In this document: positions 46,717 through 55,638 of the stretch, in pieces
How the letters are laid out: every line of letters starts with the position of its first letter
How positions within the stretch are numbered: the first letter of the stretch is position 1
Assembly (NCBI RefSeq): GCF_017310035.1
Contig: NZ_CP022296.1
Span: 1,674,001-1,738,000 of the forward strand
Length of the DNA stretch: 64,000 nucleotides
Source: Nocardioides sp. S5
GTDB lineage: Bacteria > Actinomycetota > Actinomycetes > Propionibacteriales > Nocardioidaceae
Reading direction: 5' to 3'
Made by a program: the position numbers and the translations under genes
The notes under the pieces: model-generated
What the model was told of the DNA's origin: nothing
Seen by the model: only the letters and a program-made list of their open reading frames with translations
Database searches by the model: none

Positions 46717-46855
46717 GACCCGACCATGGCAGTCCTCGTCTCGGTGACCAACCCCGCGTACGCCCGAAGGGGTGGCGGTCCGCGAGGAAGGCTGCGTCCG
46801 GGCCCATGTGGAGACTCGGCGTCGGTGGTGGGCGCCCGCCCGTAGACTCCCCGGC

Positions 46856-48757
46856 GTGGCAGGCCGGATTCGCGACGACGACATCGCCGAGGTGCGCGAG
46901 AAGGCGCGGATCGACGACGTGGTGTCCCAGTACGTCACGCTCAAGCGCGCCGGCGGGGGATCGCTCAAGGGCCTGTGCCCCTTCCACGACGAGAAGACGC
47001 CGTCGTTCAACGTCAACCCGGCCCGCCAGTTCTTCCACTGCTTCGGCTGCGGCGAGGGCGGCGACGTCATCGCCTTCCTCATGAAGGTCGACGGCCTCAC
47101 CTTCACCGAGACCGTCGAGCGCCTTGCCGAGAAGGTCGGGGTCCAGCTGCGACGCGAGGACGGCGACGACGAGCCGGCGCGCCCGCGCGGCCCCGCCCGC
47201 GGGCGGCTCATCGAGGCGCACAAGGTCGCCCAGGAGTTCTACGCCGAGCAGCTCGCGTCCGCCGACGCGGTCGTCGCCCGGCAGTTCCTCCACCAGCGCG
47301 GCTTCGACCAGGCCGCCGCGGAGATGTTCGGCGTCGGCTTCGCGCCCCGCGACGGCGAGGCACTCACCCGCCACCTGCGGGGGCGCCGCTTCACCGACGA
47401 GGAGTCCGTCGCGGCGGGCCTCGTCGCGCACGGTCGCTCCCACTACGACCGCTTCCGCGGACGGCTGGTCTGGCCGATCCGCGAGGCCAACGGCGACACG
47501 ATCGGCTTCGGCGCGCGCCGGATCTTCGACGACGACCGCATCGAGGCGAAGTACCTCAACACCTCCGAGACGGCGATCTACAAGAAGAGCCAGGTCCTCT
47601 ACGGCATCGACCTCGCCCGCTCGGCCATGAAGGACGCCCAGCAGGCCGTCGTCGTCGAGGGCTACACCGACGTGATGGCCTGCCACCTCGCCGGCGTACG
47701 CACTGCGGTGGCGTCGTGCGGCACCGCGTTCGGCACCGACCACGCCCGGGTGCTGCGCCGGTTCCTCGGCGACCACAACGAGACCAGCGGAGAGGTCATC
47801 TTCACCTTCGACGGTGACTCGGCCGGCCAGAAGGCGGCGATGAAGGTGCTGGAGAGCGACCAGGTCTTCGCCTCCCAGACCTACGTCGCCGTCGCCCCCG
47901 AGGGCATGGACCCGTGCGACCTGCGGCTCCGGGAGGGCGACGAGGCCGTCCGTGAGCTGGTGGCCAAGCGGCAGCCCCTCTACCGCTTCGCCCTCGACAA
48001 CATCCTCAACCGCCATGACCTCGACCGCGCCGACGGTCGCGTCGACGCGCTGCGCGACGCGGCCGGCCTGGTGGCGAGCATCCGCGACAAGACGAAGGTC
48101 GAGGCCTTCTCCCGCGAGCTCGCCCACATGGTCGGCGTCGACGTCGACGAGGTCCGCACGGAGGTACGCCGTGCAGCGAGCCGGCCCGCGCGCACCGAGG
48201 AGCGGCGACCCTCGCGCGCCACGGAGCCGGCGGAGGCCCCGCAGCCGCCCCGGCCCACGCTGCCGAGCCTGTCCGACCCGCGGTTCCTCATCGAGCGCGA
48301 GCTGCTCAAGCTCGTGATCCAGCACCCGTCCGGGGTCGGTCGCACGACCACCCACGTCACCGCGTCCGACTTCACCCACCCGACCTTCCAGGGCGTGTGG
48401 GAGGCCGTCACGGCCGCCGGGGGACCGGCGGCCGGCGCCGACGACCCGGGCTGGTCCAACAAGGTGCGCGGGGCCGCGACCGAGCCCGCCGTCAGCGCCG
48501 CGATCACCGAGCTCGGCGTCGAGCCCGTGCGCGGCACCTCCGACCCCAACCCGACGTTCGCCGTGGCCTACGTCTACCGACTCCAGGAGCTCACCACGTC
48601 CCGCCGCATCGCCGACGTCAAGGCGCGCCTCCAGCGCACCAACCCCGTCGACCAGGCCCTCGACTACAACCGCATGTTCGGCGAGCTCGTGATGCTCGAG
48701 CAGCACCGCCGCAAGCTGCGCGAGGGTGCCGTCGGCCAGGCCGGAGCCTCCTCGTGA
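46856..48757 (+). CDS. dnaG: DNA primase
   Basis: 633 residues, GTG start. CHC2 zinc finger (CPFHDEKTPSF, FFHCFGCGEGGD, residues 40-65), the catalytic TOPRIM core with VVVEGYTDVMA and FTFDGDSAGQKA, and a C-terminal DnaB-binding domain. It makes RNA primers in replication. TAGACT at 46843-46848 is seven bases before the start, so it is probably leaderless. The stop overlaps the next gene (GTGA). Confidence 0.96.
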   Translation: MAGRIRDDDIAEVREKARIDDVVSQYVTLKRAGGGSLKGLCPFHDEKTPSFNVNPARQFFHCFGCGEGGDVIAFLMKVDGLTFTETVERLAEKVGVQLRREDGDDEPARPRGPARGRLIEAHKVAQEFYAEQLASADAVVARQFLHQRGFDQAAAEMFGVGFAPRDGEALTRHLRGRRFTDEESVAAGLVAHGRSHYDRFRGRLVWPIREANGDTIGFGARRIFDDDRIEAKYLNTSETAIYKKSQVLYGIDLARSAMKDAQQAVVVEGYTDVMACHLAGVRTAVASCGTAFGTDHARVLRRFLGDHNETSGEVIFTFDGDSAGQKAAMKVLESDQVFASQTYVAVAPEGMDPCDLRLREGDEAVRELVAKRQPLYRFALDNILNRHDLDRADGRVDALRDAAGLVASIRDKTKVEAFSRELAHMVGVDVDEVRTEVRRAASRPARTEERRPSRATEPAEAPQPPRPTLPSLSDPRFLIERELLKLVIQHPSGVGRTTTHVTASDFTHPTFQGVWEAVTAAGGPAAGADDPGWSNKVRGAATEPAVSAAITELGVEPVRGTSDPNPTFAVAYVYRLQELTTSRRIADVKARLQRTNPVDQALDYNRMFGELVMLEQHRRKLREGAVGQAGASS

Positions 48758-49260
48758 GGCCGCGCTGGGGGCGTACGCCCTCGCCGTCGGTCGCGGTCGC
48801 ACCGGGGGAGAAGGTGCTGGCCTCGGCCTCCACGGCCGACGGCACCGTCATGGCCGGCACCCGCGACGCGTTCTACGTCGTCGTGGACGGCGACACCCGA
48901 CGCGTGCCGTGGGAGCAGGTCGAGGCCGCCGGCTGGGACCGCGACACCGAGACCTTCCGGCTCTCCGAGGTCGGCAGCTGGGGCGAGGAGCGCCCGGTCC
49001 ACGCCGCCGTCCTCGAGCAGCCCGGCCGCCTCCTCGAGCTCGTGCACGAGCGGGTCACCGCCAGCGTGGTCCTGCAGCGCCACGTGAGCCTCGGGCGCCG
49101 GCAGAACCTGCGCGTGATCGCGCGCCGGGCGCCGTCGGGGGCTGGCGGGGTGCAGTGGATCTACGAGTACGACGAGGGCGTCGACCCCGACGACCCTGCC
49201 GTCCGTGCGGCCGCCCGCGAGGCCCTCGAGCTCGCCCGGCGAGACGTCGGCCTGCCCTGA
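48754..49260 (+). CDS. Hypothetical protein coupled to dnaG
   Basis: 168 residues, GTG overlapping the dnaG stop. The N-terminal part looks beta-rich (EKVLASASTADGTVMAGTRDAFYVV in pieces), then a helical end. No motif known. A coupled gene of this length after dnaG is found in related genera as an uncharacterised protein. Cytoplasmic. Confidence 0.75.
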   Translation: MRPRWGRTPSPSVAVAPGEKVLASASTADGTVMAGTRDAFYVVVDGDTRRVPWEQVEAAGWDRDTETFRLSEVGSWGEERPVHAAVLEQPGRLLELVHERVTASVVLQRHVSLGRRQNLRVIARRAPSGAGGVQWIYEYDEGVDPDDPAVRAAAREALELARRDVGLP

Positions 49261-49312
49261 TTTCCCCACCGCGCAGGGGCCTTGCTAGTGTTTGGCCCCG
49301 CTGCACAAGCGA

Positions 49313-49385
49313 TCCCCTGTAGCTCAACTGGCAGAGCATTCGGCTGTTAACCGGAGGGTTGTTGGTTCGAGTCCAACCGGGGGAG
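49313..49385 (+). tRNA. tRNA-Asn (GTT)
   Basis: 73 nt. The acceptor TCCCCTG pairs with CGGGGGA; the anticodon stem TTCGG/CCGGA encloses CTGTTAA with anticodon GTT; the T arm is GTTGG-TTCGAGT-CCAAC; the D arm contains AGCTCAACTGGCAGAGC. CCA is not encoded. TAGTGT at 49286-49291 is a likely -10. Confidence 0.95.
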
Positions 49386-49390
49386 CAGGA

Positions 49391-49433
49391 AGAGGGCCTC
49401 TGACCTGGGCAAACGCCCAGGCGGGGGCCCTCT
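49391..49433 (+). terminator. Hairpin after tRNA-Asn
   Basis: AGAGGGCC pairs with GGCCCTCT, and an inner stem CCTGGGC with GCCCAGG closes on AAAC. A few T residues follow at about 49438. Good candidate for the tRNA terminator. Confidence 0.7.
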
Positions 49434-49625
49434 GAGATTTGAATCTGGTGCCAAAACTGTCCAGAAACAGGCCAGAAACCCCCGGCGTGGGATCCCTCGA
49501 GCGAGCTGTGGTGGACAGATCGCACAAGGCGATGCCCGCCCCGCGTCCGTAACCCCCCGCCATGCCTTCTAGAGTAGAACAGGTGTTCGGCCAGCACCGC
49601 CGGAGCGGGTTCGTACGCTGAGTGA

Positions 49626-49739
49626 GTGCCAACCCGCTGGGAGCCCATGCTGGCCAAGCCTGCAGCCACGCTGCCGGCCGGCTCGGCTCTGCCCGGCGGC
49701 ACCGTCTACGAGCCCAAGTGGGATGGCTACCTTCACTGA
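49626..49739 (+). pseudogene. ATP-dependent DNA ligase, N-terminal fragment
   Basis: A GTG with TACGCT six to seven bases upstream (49614-49619, leaderless type) begins a 37-codon frame including RWEPMLAKPA and VYEPKWDGY. EPKWDG is the nucleotidyl-transfer motif (active Lys) of ATP-dependent DNA ligases of the LigC/LigD type. The gene then ends abruptly with LH-stop. The matching C-terminus lies at 51153-51278 on the other strand. Confidence 0.8.
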
Positions 49740-49869
49740 ACGTTTGGCGGCCATTCCCAGATGATCGTGGTGCAGCACAAGAAGTTCTTGACCGCGTACC
49801 CGTCGTCCTCCAAACTTGCGCCACTGAGATGGAGTGCCGAGCTCCTCCTCGTGAGGCGAGGGGGACGCC

Positions 49870-50505
49870 ATGGGAGAGTGCGTGACAGCGGGCAGCGAGA
49901 CGACCCGAGCTCAGATCGCAAGACGAGTCCTAAGAGCGGTCACAGTTGTACTCGTCATGCTAACTGCTCATCTTGGCTCAGCGCCGAGTTACGCTGACGA
50001 GTGGGGATACCAAGACGGCGACACGGGCGCCCACCCCGACGAGAACCCGCACACATTCTGCTTCTCCACCACCGTCGGCGCGGACCTGCAGTACAACGTC
50101 CGAGAGGCCGAGTACAACGCACTCAGGGACGACACAGACGCGGACGTTACCTTCGTGAGCTCCTGCAATTGGGACGGCTATCAGGAGACCGACGGGGTGT
50201 GGCGAAACGTCGATCTGGCGGGGCAGACCACGGGGTCGACGCCTTGCCAGTCCTGGGAGAACGGCGTCGTTCAAGGTCAATGCGACCAGTACTACATCAA
50301 CTTGGACGGCCCAGAGATCCGAGTCGGTGAGAACGACGAGATCGACGAAACGCAGACCGCCTGTCATGAGCTTGGTCATGCGGTCGGGCTTACCCACGGC
50401 GGGGATGACTGCACCATCTCAACGGGACCAACTCCGCCGACCGATCCCAAGTACCGGCGCTACGGCTCCCATCACAAGGGGGATCACATCAATGTCTGGT
50501 TCTAG
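49870..50505 (+). CDS. Secreted metalloprotease-like protein (HExxHxxGxxH)
   Basis: 211 residues. A signal peptide core (AVTVVLVMLTAHLGSAPSYA, ends near residue 43) precedes a mature domain with HELGHAVGLTH near residue 166, the zinc-binding motif of metzincin-type proteases. Four or more Cys suggest disulphides. The usual Met-turn was not identified. Its end overlaps the next, lipoprotein gene. It is inserted between the two fragments of a broken ligase gene. Confidence 0.75.
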   Translation: MGECVTAGSETTRAQIARRVLRAVTVVLVMLTAHLGSAPSYADEWGYQDGDTGAHPDENPHTFCFSTTVGADLQYNVREAEYNALRDDTDADVTFVSSCNWDGYQETDGVWRNVDLAGQTTGSTPCQSWENGVVQGQCDQYYINLDGPEIRVGENDEIDETQTACHELGHAVGLTHGGDDCTISTGPTPPTDPKYRRYGSHHKGDHINVWF

Positions 50506-51121
50506 CAAAGTGCGAGCGGTGGCCGCTGCAGTAGCCGCCGCGACCATCACGTTGTCGTCCTGCGCCGACGGCGGCTCAGACAAGGCGACGGCGCCGAAGA
50601 TCCCTCGAGCAGAGGCGCAAAGAGACCTGGTGCAGCAACTCCGAGCCGGCATCTCGTTCGAGTACGTGCCCTTTGCCACTCCCTCCGACGCCAAGCGTGA
50701 TGCCGATGCGGTCCTGGTCGGCCGGGTCCAGTCGGTGCAGCCTGCCTTGATGAACAACGAAGTGGGTGTCGAGGGAACCGCCATCGTGGAGCTGGTTCCG
50801 ACCAAGGTATGGAAGTCAGGTCAGCCAAGTTCCGAACCCATTCGGGTGCTGGTCTACCGCGCTCGAAACGCCCCCATTGAGCCTTATCAGCAAGCACTGC
50901 CTGAGGGCACACAGATCGTCGTCTTCGGGTACCTTCGTGAAGGAATCGACTTCGCTGGCGACACGCCAGACGGGGCGGCGTACGAGTTGGCGCCGCAAAG
51001 CCTGCACCTTCCCGTCGGCGACAAGCTGGTGAACGTGTGGGGCGCTGAGACTGGCGGCTGGCCAGGTATCGACTCAGTTGAAGATTTCGAGGAGGCACTG
51101 GGCCAAAGTCGAAAGCCGTAA
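50492..51121 (+). CDS. Lipoprotein of unknown function
   Basis: 209 residues. ATG at 50492 with AAGGGGG upstream overlaps the protease stop by 14 bases. Lipobox LSSC (Cys24). The mature protein includes DADAVLVGRVQSVQPAL, ELVPTKVWKSG and VVFGYL, a beta-barrel-like pattern. Probably acts with the co-translated metalloprotease on the cell surface. Confidence 0.7.
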   Translation: MSGSSKVRAVAAAVAAATITLSSCADGGSDKATAPKIPRAEAQRDLVQQLRAGISFEYVPFATPSDAKRDADAVLVGRVQSVQPALMNNEVGVEGTAIVELVPTKVWKSGQPSSEPIRVLVYRARNAPIEPYQQALPEGTQIVVFGYLREGIDFAGDTPDGAAYELAPQSLHLPVGDKLVNVWGAETGGWPGIDSVEDFEEALGQSRKP

Positions 51122-51152
51122 GCACTGGCTGCCGATTCGGAGACGCGCGTCG

Positions 51153-51278
51153 CTAGCGGCCGAGGATGTCGGTGAGCTTGAAGTCGACGGGCGTCTCCAG
51201 CTGTTCGTAGGTGCACGAGGCCGGGTCGCGGTCGGTGCGCCAGCGGCGGAAGCGCGCGGTGTGGCGATGCTGCGTGAG
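51153..51278 (-). pseudogene. ATP-dependent DNA ligase, C-terminal fragment (inverted)
   Basis: Reading the minus strand gives RHTARFRRWRTDRDP, then ASCTYEQLETPV and LTDILGR-stop. The ...RxWRxDRxPxSCTYxQLExPV ending is characteristic of ATP-dependent DNA ligase OB domains. The fragment is about 40 codons; upstream of about 51278 the similarity fades. Its orientation is opposite to the N-terminal fragment at 49626. Confidence 0.7.
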
Positions 51279-51396
51279 GCGTCTCCGGGAGTCGGGACGC
51301 ACGCGCAGCCGGGTTCAGTTGCGGGGAACGAGACCACGGACGAGGGTCACCGCTCAGCCGAACTGATTCTTGTGAGGTGTTGTGGTCCGTGTCGGC

Positions 51397-51603
51397 TCAG
51401 CAGGTGTGGGTGTGGTCCCAACCGTGGCGTCCCTGGTGCATTCCGGGGTTGTGGTCGGCACTGAAACCCATGGTTTGGGCGCAGGTGCTGACGTGCTCGC
51501 CGAAGTCGCCCGCCGCCGTGGCTGGTGTCGCCGCACCCAGCGTCAGTACTGCAGCCGCCAGGCCAGTGCCGATGGCAGCAAGCCGGATCATCTGATTGAA
51601 CAT
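51397..51603 (-). CDS. Small secreted protein
   Basis: 68 residues, ATG at 51603 with GAGGAGA nine bases upstream. Signal peptide with core IGTGLAAAVLTLGAA and ATA cleavage. The mature peptide is about 37 residues, His-rich, with two Cys (STCAQTMGF, HTHTC). His/Cys content next to a copper region suggests metal binding, but this is inference. Confidence 0.7.
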   Translation of the reverse strand: MFNQMIRLAAIGTGLAAAVLTLGAATPATAAGDFGEHVSTCAQTMGFSADHNPGMHQGRHGWDHTHTC

Positions 51604-51622
51604 TGCGTATCTCCTCGATCTT

Positions 51623-51892
51623 TCATGCGTGCGCAGTGTGCGCCTTGCTCGGTCGTTTGAGGACAGCGGAGCCGGCGATGCCGCGTAGGAGCACGGTTGA
51701 CGCCAGAAGGAGAAGTGCGATCCACCCTAGTTCGATTGCCAGGGAAGCGGATTCATCGAAGCCGCGGGTCAGTGCGCCGTCGATCATGACCCTGGTTCCG
51801 CCATACCCGGGAAGCCAGGTCGCCCATGGCGCGGGTTCGCCGCGCAGCATGGGGCTCTGCCCGATGGCCAGGTCGAGGAACGGGATGAGGAA
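51623..51892 (-). pseudogene. ABC-2 permease gene, 3' part (split by IS3)
   Basis: Codes for the last 88 residues of the permease that begins at 54522: FLIPFLDLAIGQSPML, then a membrane segment (IALLLLASTVLLRGIAG) near the end. Joining it to 53263-54522 through a single GAA/TTC copy gives GTFMAFLIPFLDLA in frame, which reads as natural permease sequence. Confidence 0.85.
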
Positions 51893-51927
51893 GGGCCCTG
51901 CCCCCGGATCTTGGACACAGGGTGTGA

Positions 51928-52824
51928 TTACGCAGCGGGTTGCAGCGTAGCGGCGTAGTTGGACTCGTAGGTGGACGGGGACAGGTAGCGGCACCAGGAA
52001 TGGCGTCGGCGGGTGTTGTAGCGCACGAGCCACTTGAAGACCTGCCGGCGACACGTCGCCTCGTCGCTCCAGCAGGCGGCGTCTTGGAGGACCTCGCGCT
52101 TCATCGTGGCGTTGAACGACTCCGCCAACGCGTTGTCGGCCGAGGAGCCGACCGCACCCATCGACTGGGTGACGCCGAGCCTCTTGCAGAGCTTGGCGTA
52201 GTCCTTCGAGCAGTAGACCGACCCGTGGTCGCTGTGGAAGATCGCGCCCTTGAGGGTGCCGCGGGTTCCGGCAGCAGCCTTCAAGGCGTCCTCGACGAGC
52301 TCGGTGCGCATGTGGTCGGCGACGGCCCAGCCGGCGAGGCGACGTGAGTAGCAGTCGATGACGGTCGCCAGGTACAGGTTCGTCCCGTCGGCCAACGGCA
52401 GGTAGGTGATGTCCCCGACGTAGCGTTCGTTCGGGGCTTCGGCGGTGAAGTCCCGGTTGAGCAGGTCGGGGTACTTCTGCCCCGATGGCTCGGGGATCGT
52501 GGTCCGCACTCGACGCTTCTTCACATAGCCACGGATGCCCTCAAGGCGCATCACCCGGGCGACGCGCTTGTGGTTCACGCGGTCGCCGGCAGGTGCGCCG
52601 TCGTTGAGCTCAGCGGTGATCCGTGGCGCACCCTGGGTGCTGTCCTCGGCATGCACCGCTCTGATCCGTTCCGCGAGCTCGGCATCGGCTCGGGTGCGCT
52701 CCTCGCGTGCTGGGGCCGCCTTGAGCCAGGCGTAGTAGGACGAGCGCTCGATCTCGACGAGCTCGCACAGTCGCTTCACCTCGAAGGTGGTGGAGTTGTC
52801 GGCGACGAACTGGAAGCGACTCAC
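51928..52824 (-). CDS. IS3-family transposase OrfB
   Basis: 298 residues from a GTG that overlaps the OrfA stop (GTGA). An HTH_21 region precedes the DDE core: VGDITYLPL (Asp), FHSDHGSVYCS (Asp) and NALAESFNATMKREV (Glu). OrfA and OrfB overlap by four bases, so OrfB may be made by coupling or by frameshift fusion with OrfA. Confidence 0.93.
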   Translation of the reverse strand: MSRFQFVADNSTTFEVKRLCELVEIERSSYYAWLKAAPAREERTRADAELAERIRAVHAEDSTQGAPRITAELNDGAPAGDRVNHKRVARVMRLEGIRGYVKKRRVRTTIPEPSGQKYPDLLNRDFTAEAPNERYVGDITYLPLADGTNLYLATVIDCYSRRLAGWAVADHMRTELVEDALKAAAGTRGTLKGAIFHSDHGSVYCSKDYAKLCKRLGVTQSMGAVGSSADNALAESFNATMKREVLQDAACWSDEATCRRQVFKWLVRYNTRRRHSWCRYLSPSTYESNYAATLQPAA

Positions 52825-53189
52825 CAGCGCGTCTCCCCGGCGAAATATTTGGCCGCCCGTTGGAGGATCTCGCGCTCGGTGGTGAGCTTGGTTGTCTCGA
52901 CCTCGAGCTCGTTCACCCGGGCCTGAAGCCGGGCGATCTTCTGTTCCGGTGTCTCCTCGGGCGCCGCCGACGGGCTCCTGGACGAGCTCTTGGACTGCAG
53001 TGGGCTGGAGGTCAGCGTCCCGTCAGCGGCGGTCTTCTTGCCGGTCCCGTAGGCCTCGAGCCAGTGCCGCAGCGTGCCGCGCACGATGCCGAGGTCATCG
53101 GCGATGCCGCGGACCGTGGCGCCCGGGGTGGACTCGTACAAGTCGACGGCCTGACGACGGAACTCCTCGGAGTAGTTCTTCCTGGCCAT
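52821..53189 (-). CDS. IS3-family transposase OrfA
   Basis: 122 residues, ATG at 53189. Helix-turn-helix (YSEEFRRQAVDLY, TVRGIADDLGIVRGTLRHWL) and a C-terminal leucine-zipper-like coiled coil (ARLQARVNELEVETTKL). It binds the element ends and pairs with OrfB. Confidence 0.92.
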   Translation of the reverse strand: MARKNYSEEFRRQAVDLYESTPGATVRGIADDLGIVRGTLRHWLEAYGTGKKTAADGTLTSSPLQSKSSSRSPSAAPEETPEQKIARLQARVNELEVETTKLTTEREILQRAAKYFAGETRW

Positions 53190-53262
53190 GATTCTCGGAT
53201 CATCTCGCTTCCCCAGCACCAGATGCTGGATTCAGCGTGTCCAAGAACCGGGGTCAGGCCCC

Positions 53263-54522
53263 GAAGGCCATGAAGGTGCCGCTGACCCGGCCGAAGATCG
53301 GGCCGATGAGGACGCCGATCAGGGCGTAGGTGACGGCGAGGAGCGCGTTGCCGCCGATGTAGACGCCCCAGTTGCTGGCGTCGAACACGGTGGCGGTGAC
53401 CGCGAGCGAGACCGCGGTCGCCACGGCGGCGGCGGCGAGCACCATGGTCAGCCGGGTGGTCAGCAGCACTGTTGGGCGTTGTCCCGCGAGGGTGAGGCGA
53501 CGGTCAGCGGCTCGGGCGTCGAGGACGACGAAGATGCCGACGAGGGCCGCGAGCGAGGCGACGGCCACCGGTGCCATGGTGCCGGCGTGGATCTCTGCGG
53601 GGTCCACCATGGTCGTGACCTCGGCACCGGCCTCGCGGAGAACGACAGGCGTGTGCCCGTGTGGAGTGATCGCGTCGGACAGCAGGATGAAGACCGCCGG
53701 GACGAGCGCGAGCAGGAGCCACAGCACCGGGGTGCGCCTCCAGTCGCGCCATCCCATGCGCAGGCCCGTGAGCAGCTGGCCGAGTGAGCCCGTGCGGCGG
53801 GCGCGGCGGGCGTGCCCGGTGGTCGTGGTGCGGGTGATGACGAACAGGGCGAGCGCTACCGAGGTGACCACCCAGCCGAGCGACAGGGCGAGCTCTCCGG
53901 GTCCGCCGTGCCCGGAGGGCAGGGCCACGGTCCATAGCGAGATGAAGTGGGTGGGGAACAGCCGCAGCACGGGGGACTCGGAGCCGCTGAGCGTGGGACC
54001 GAAGAAGACGTCGAGGATCCAGATGAACATCAAGATCACGGTGCCGTTGACGGGGTTCGGGACCAGGGCGCCCACGACGGCTCCGAGGCCGAGGTAGACC
54101 ACGGCGAACATGGCTGTGCCGGCGGCCACCCGCCACGGGGCATCGAGCTGGCCTCGGAAGGTGAGGGCGAGCACCGACACTAGGGTGGCCATCAGGGCCA
54201 GCACAGCGCCGGCCGTCAGCCGGGCACCCGCGAGTCGGACGCGCGACAGCCCGACCAATGTGAGTCGACGGTCGGTGGTGCGCGCGGAGGAGATCTGGAA
54301 GTACATCGCGACCCCGGTCAGGAAGGCGGCCGCCCATCCTGCGGTGACGGTCTCGAGAGCGGGACCGCCACCGGTGCCACCCAGCAGCCGGGCGGCGTCG
54401 GCCAATGCCGGGGCAGCGACCACGACGAAGACCACGGGTATGACGGCGAGCAGGACCAGGTTCGGACCGTTCCTGGTGTAGTCGGCCAGGAAGCGACGAA
54501 CCAGCATCGCGGTGGTGGTCAT
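53263..54522 (-). pseudogene. ABC-2 type permease, 5' part (split by IS3)
   Basis: 420 codons from an ATG at 54522 that overlaps the ATPase stop (ATGA). About nine to ten hydrophobic segments, with LTLVGLSRVRLAGARL and a second half repeating the pattern (LTLAGQRPTVLLTTRL), suggest a duplicated ABC-2 permease. With the 3' part the intact protein would have 508 residues. The IS3 removes the last membrane helices, so transport is probably lost unless the shortened protein works. Confidence 0.85.
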
Positions 54523-55310
54523 CGTGCCCACGTCCTGCCCCCGCGGATCTCCACGATGCGGTCGAACCGCGCCTCGTCCACGACGAAGTGGCTGACGATC
54601 AGTACCGTCCGGCCGGCGGCGCGACGCTCGTCGACCAGGTTCCAGAACTTCAGGTAGGTGTCCCAGTCGAACCCGGCGTACGGCTCGTCGAGCAGTAGCA
54701 GCGCCGGGTCGGGGAGCAGCGCCAGGCCTAGGTTCAGTTTGGCCAGGGTGCCGCCGGAGAGCTGGTCCGCCCGGGTTGCCGCGAAGCGCTCGAAGCCGAG
54801 CGAGTCGTAGATCGCCGCCCGACTCGTCCGCTCCTGCTCCGGGGGCATGCTGTAGGCGCGGCCGAACAGCTCGAAGTGCTCGTCGCAGGTCAGCCGTGGG
54901 TAGACCAGTGGCTCCTGCGGGCAGTAGCCGACCTGGCCGCTCCTGGTGACTGTGCCGGCATCGGCCCGCAGGTCGCCGACCAGGATCCTCATCAGCGTCG
55001 ACTTCCCGGACCCGTTCTCGCCGACCAGGCCGACGACCTCGCCTTGCTCGAGGGTGAGCTCGGCCCCGGAAAGCACCCGCACCCGGCTTCGCGGTGACCA
55101 CAGGTTGCGTCGGTAGGACTTCTCGATCCCGCCTGCGGCGAGGACTGCCGCGTCGCGACTCGTGTCCTGGTCGGCCGCGACCACAGGGGAAATCCGGGGC
55201 GCTGCTGAGGACGGTCCGGGTCGCGGGTCATTGGTCGGCCCGGTCTCCAGGACCCCTCTGGTGACCGGCGCCGTTTCCTCGGTGTGGGACGGACCTTGCA
55301 TTGGGATCAC
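54519..55310 (-). CDS. ABC transporter ATP-binding protein
   Basis: 263 residues. Walker A GENGSGKST, Q-loop CPQEPLVYP, signature LSGGTLAKL and Walker B LLLLDEPYAGFD are intact. A 60-residue Pro/Thr-rich N-terminal extension is unusual; ATG 55301 is an alternative start. It pairs with the split permease and follows two small membrane proteins in an operon behind a predicted response-regulator site. Confidence 0.9.
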   Translation of the reverse strand: MIPMQGPSHTEETAPVTRGVLETGPTNDPRPGPSSAAPRISPVVAADQDTSRDAAVLAAGGIEKSYRRNLWSPRSRVRVLSGAELTLEQGEVVGLVGENGSGKSTLMRILVGDLRADAGTVTRSGQVGYCPQEPLVYPRLTCDEHFELFGRAYSMPPEQERTSRAAIYDSLGFERFAATRADQLSGGTLAKLNLGLALLPDPALLLLDEPYAGFDWDTYLKFWNLVDERRAAGRTVLIVSHFVVDEARFDRIVEIRGGRTWAR

Positions 55311-55356
55311 TTCCTCGAACGGGCCATCCGCCGAGACCGGGCCCGCGGTTGAGTGC

Positions 55357-55638
55357 TTACTTTTGGTCGTGGCCGCCGGGCATCATGAACATCATCGCGG
55401 CCATCATGGCCACGCAGCCCAGCGCCCACAGCAGCACGCCGGAGCCCGCTGCTCCGGTGGCAAGCAAGACGACCACGATCGCCACCATCGGGATGCAGCA
55501 GATCATCATCATCAACCGGTGGCCGCCATGTGCGTCATGGCCGCTGTGGGGGCTCGCGGTGGTGTGCTCGGACTCCGGTGTCCCACCTGGGGGCGGGTTC
55601 CACAACGGGCGGTCGGGGCCGGTCGCCGGGCCAGTCAT
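55357..55638 (-). CDS. Met/His-rich small membrane protein
   Basis: 93 residues, ATG overlapping the upstream gene by four bases. A His-rich soluble part (HSGHDAHGGH) leads into LMMMICCIPMVAIVVVLLA and a second hydrophobic segment ending MMAAMMFMMPGGH. The Met, Cys and His content within the membrane is typical of copper-handling proteins in such clusters. Specific role unknown. Confidence 0.75.
   Translation of the reverse strand: MTGPATGPDRPLWNPPPGGTPESEHTTASPHSGHDAHGGHRLMMMICCIPMVAIVVVLLATGAAGSGVLLWALGCVAMMAAMMFMMPGGHDQK

Larger units (their letters stand above)
51893..53262 (-). mobile_element. IS3-family insertion sequence
   Basis: A 1370-bp element. The terminal inverted repeats are about 26 bp with three mismatches; both end internally in TCTTGGACAC, and outer ends read GGGCCCTG and GGGGCCTG. 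The 3-bp duplication GAA (51890-51892 and 53263-53265) flanks it, and using it restores the interrupted permease frame. A reading with TG...CA ends would give a 5-bp GGCCC duplication but breaks the frame. Confidence 0.88.

Noticed and set aside
46370..48802. 810-codon minus-strand frame opposite dnaG
   Set aside because: Shadow of dnaG that also runs through the real holin-family gene in another frame.
49324..49824. 166-codon minus-strand frame across tRNA-Asn
   Set aside because: Antisense of the tRNA gene and its terminator (GLEPTTLRL type), a common false gene call.
51899..53256. IS3 boundaries at TG...CA with a 5-bp GGCCC duplication
   Set aside because: Removing the element with these boundaries breaks the permease frame, whereas the GAA duplication at 51893/53262 restores natural permease sequence.
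53254..55101. One 615-codon frame covering both the ABC ATPase region and permease
   Set aside because: The first half is a wrong-frame reading of the ATPase gene. The permease starts at 54522 with an ATGA overlap, and the end at 53254 lies inside the IS3.
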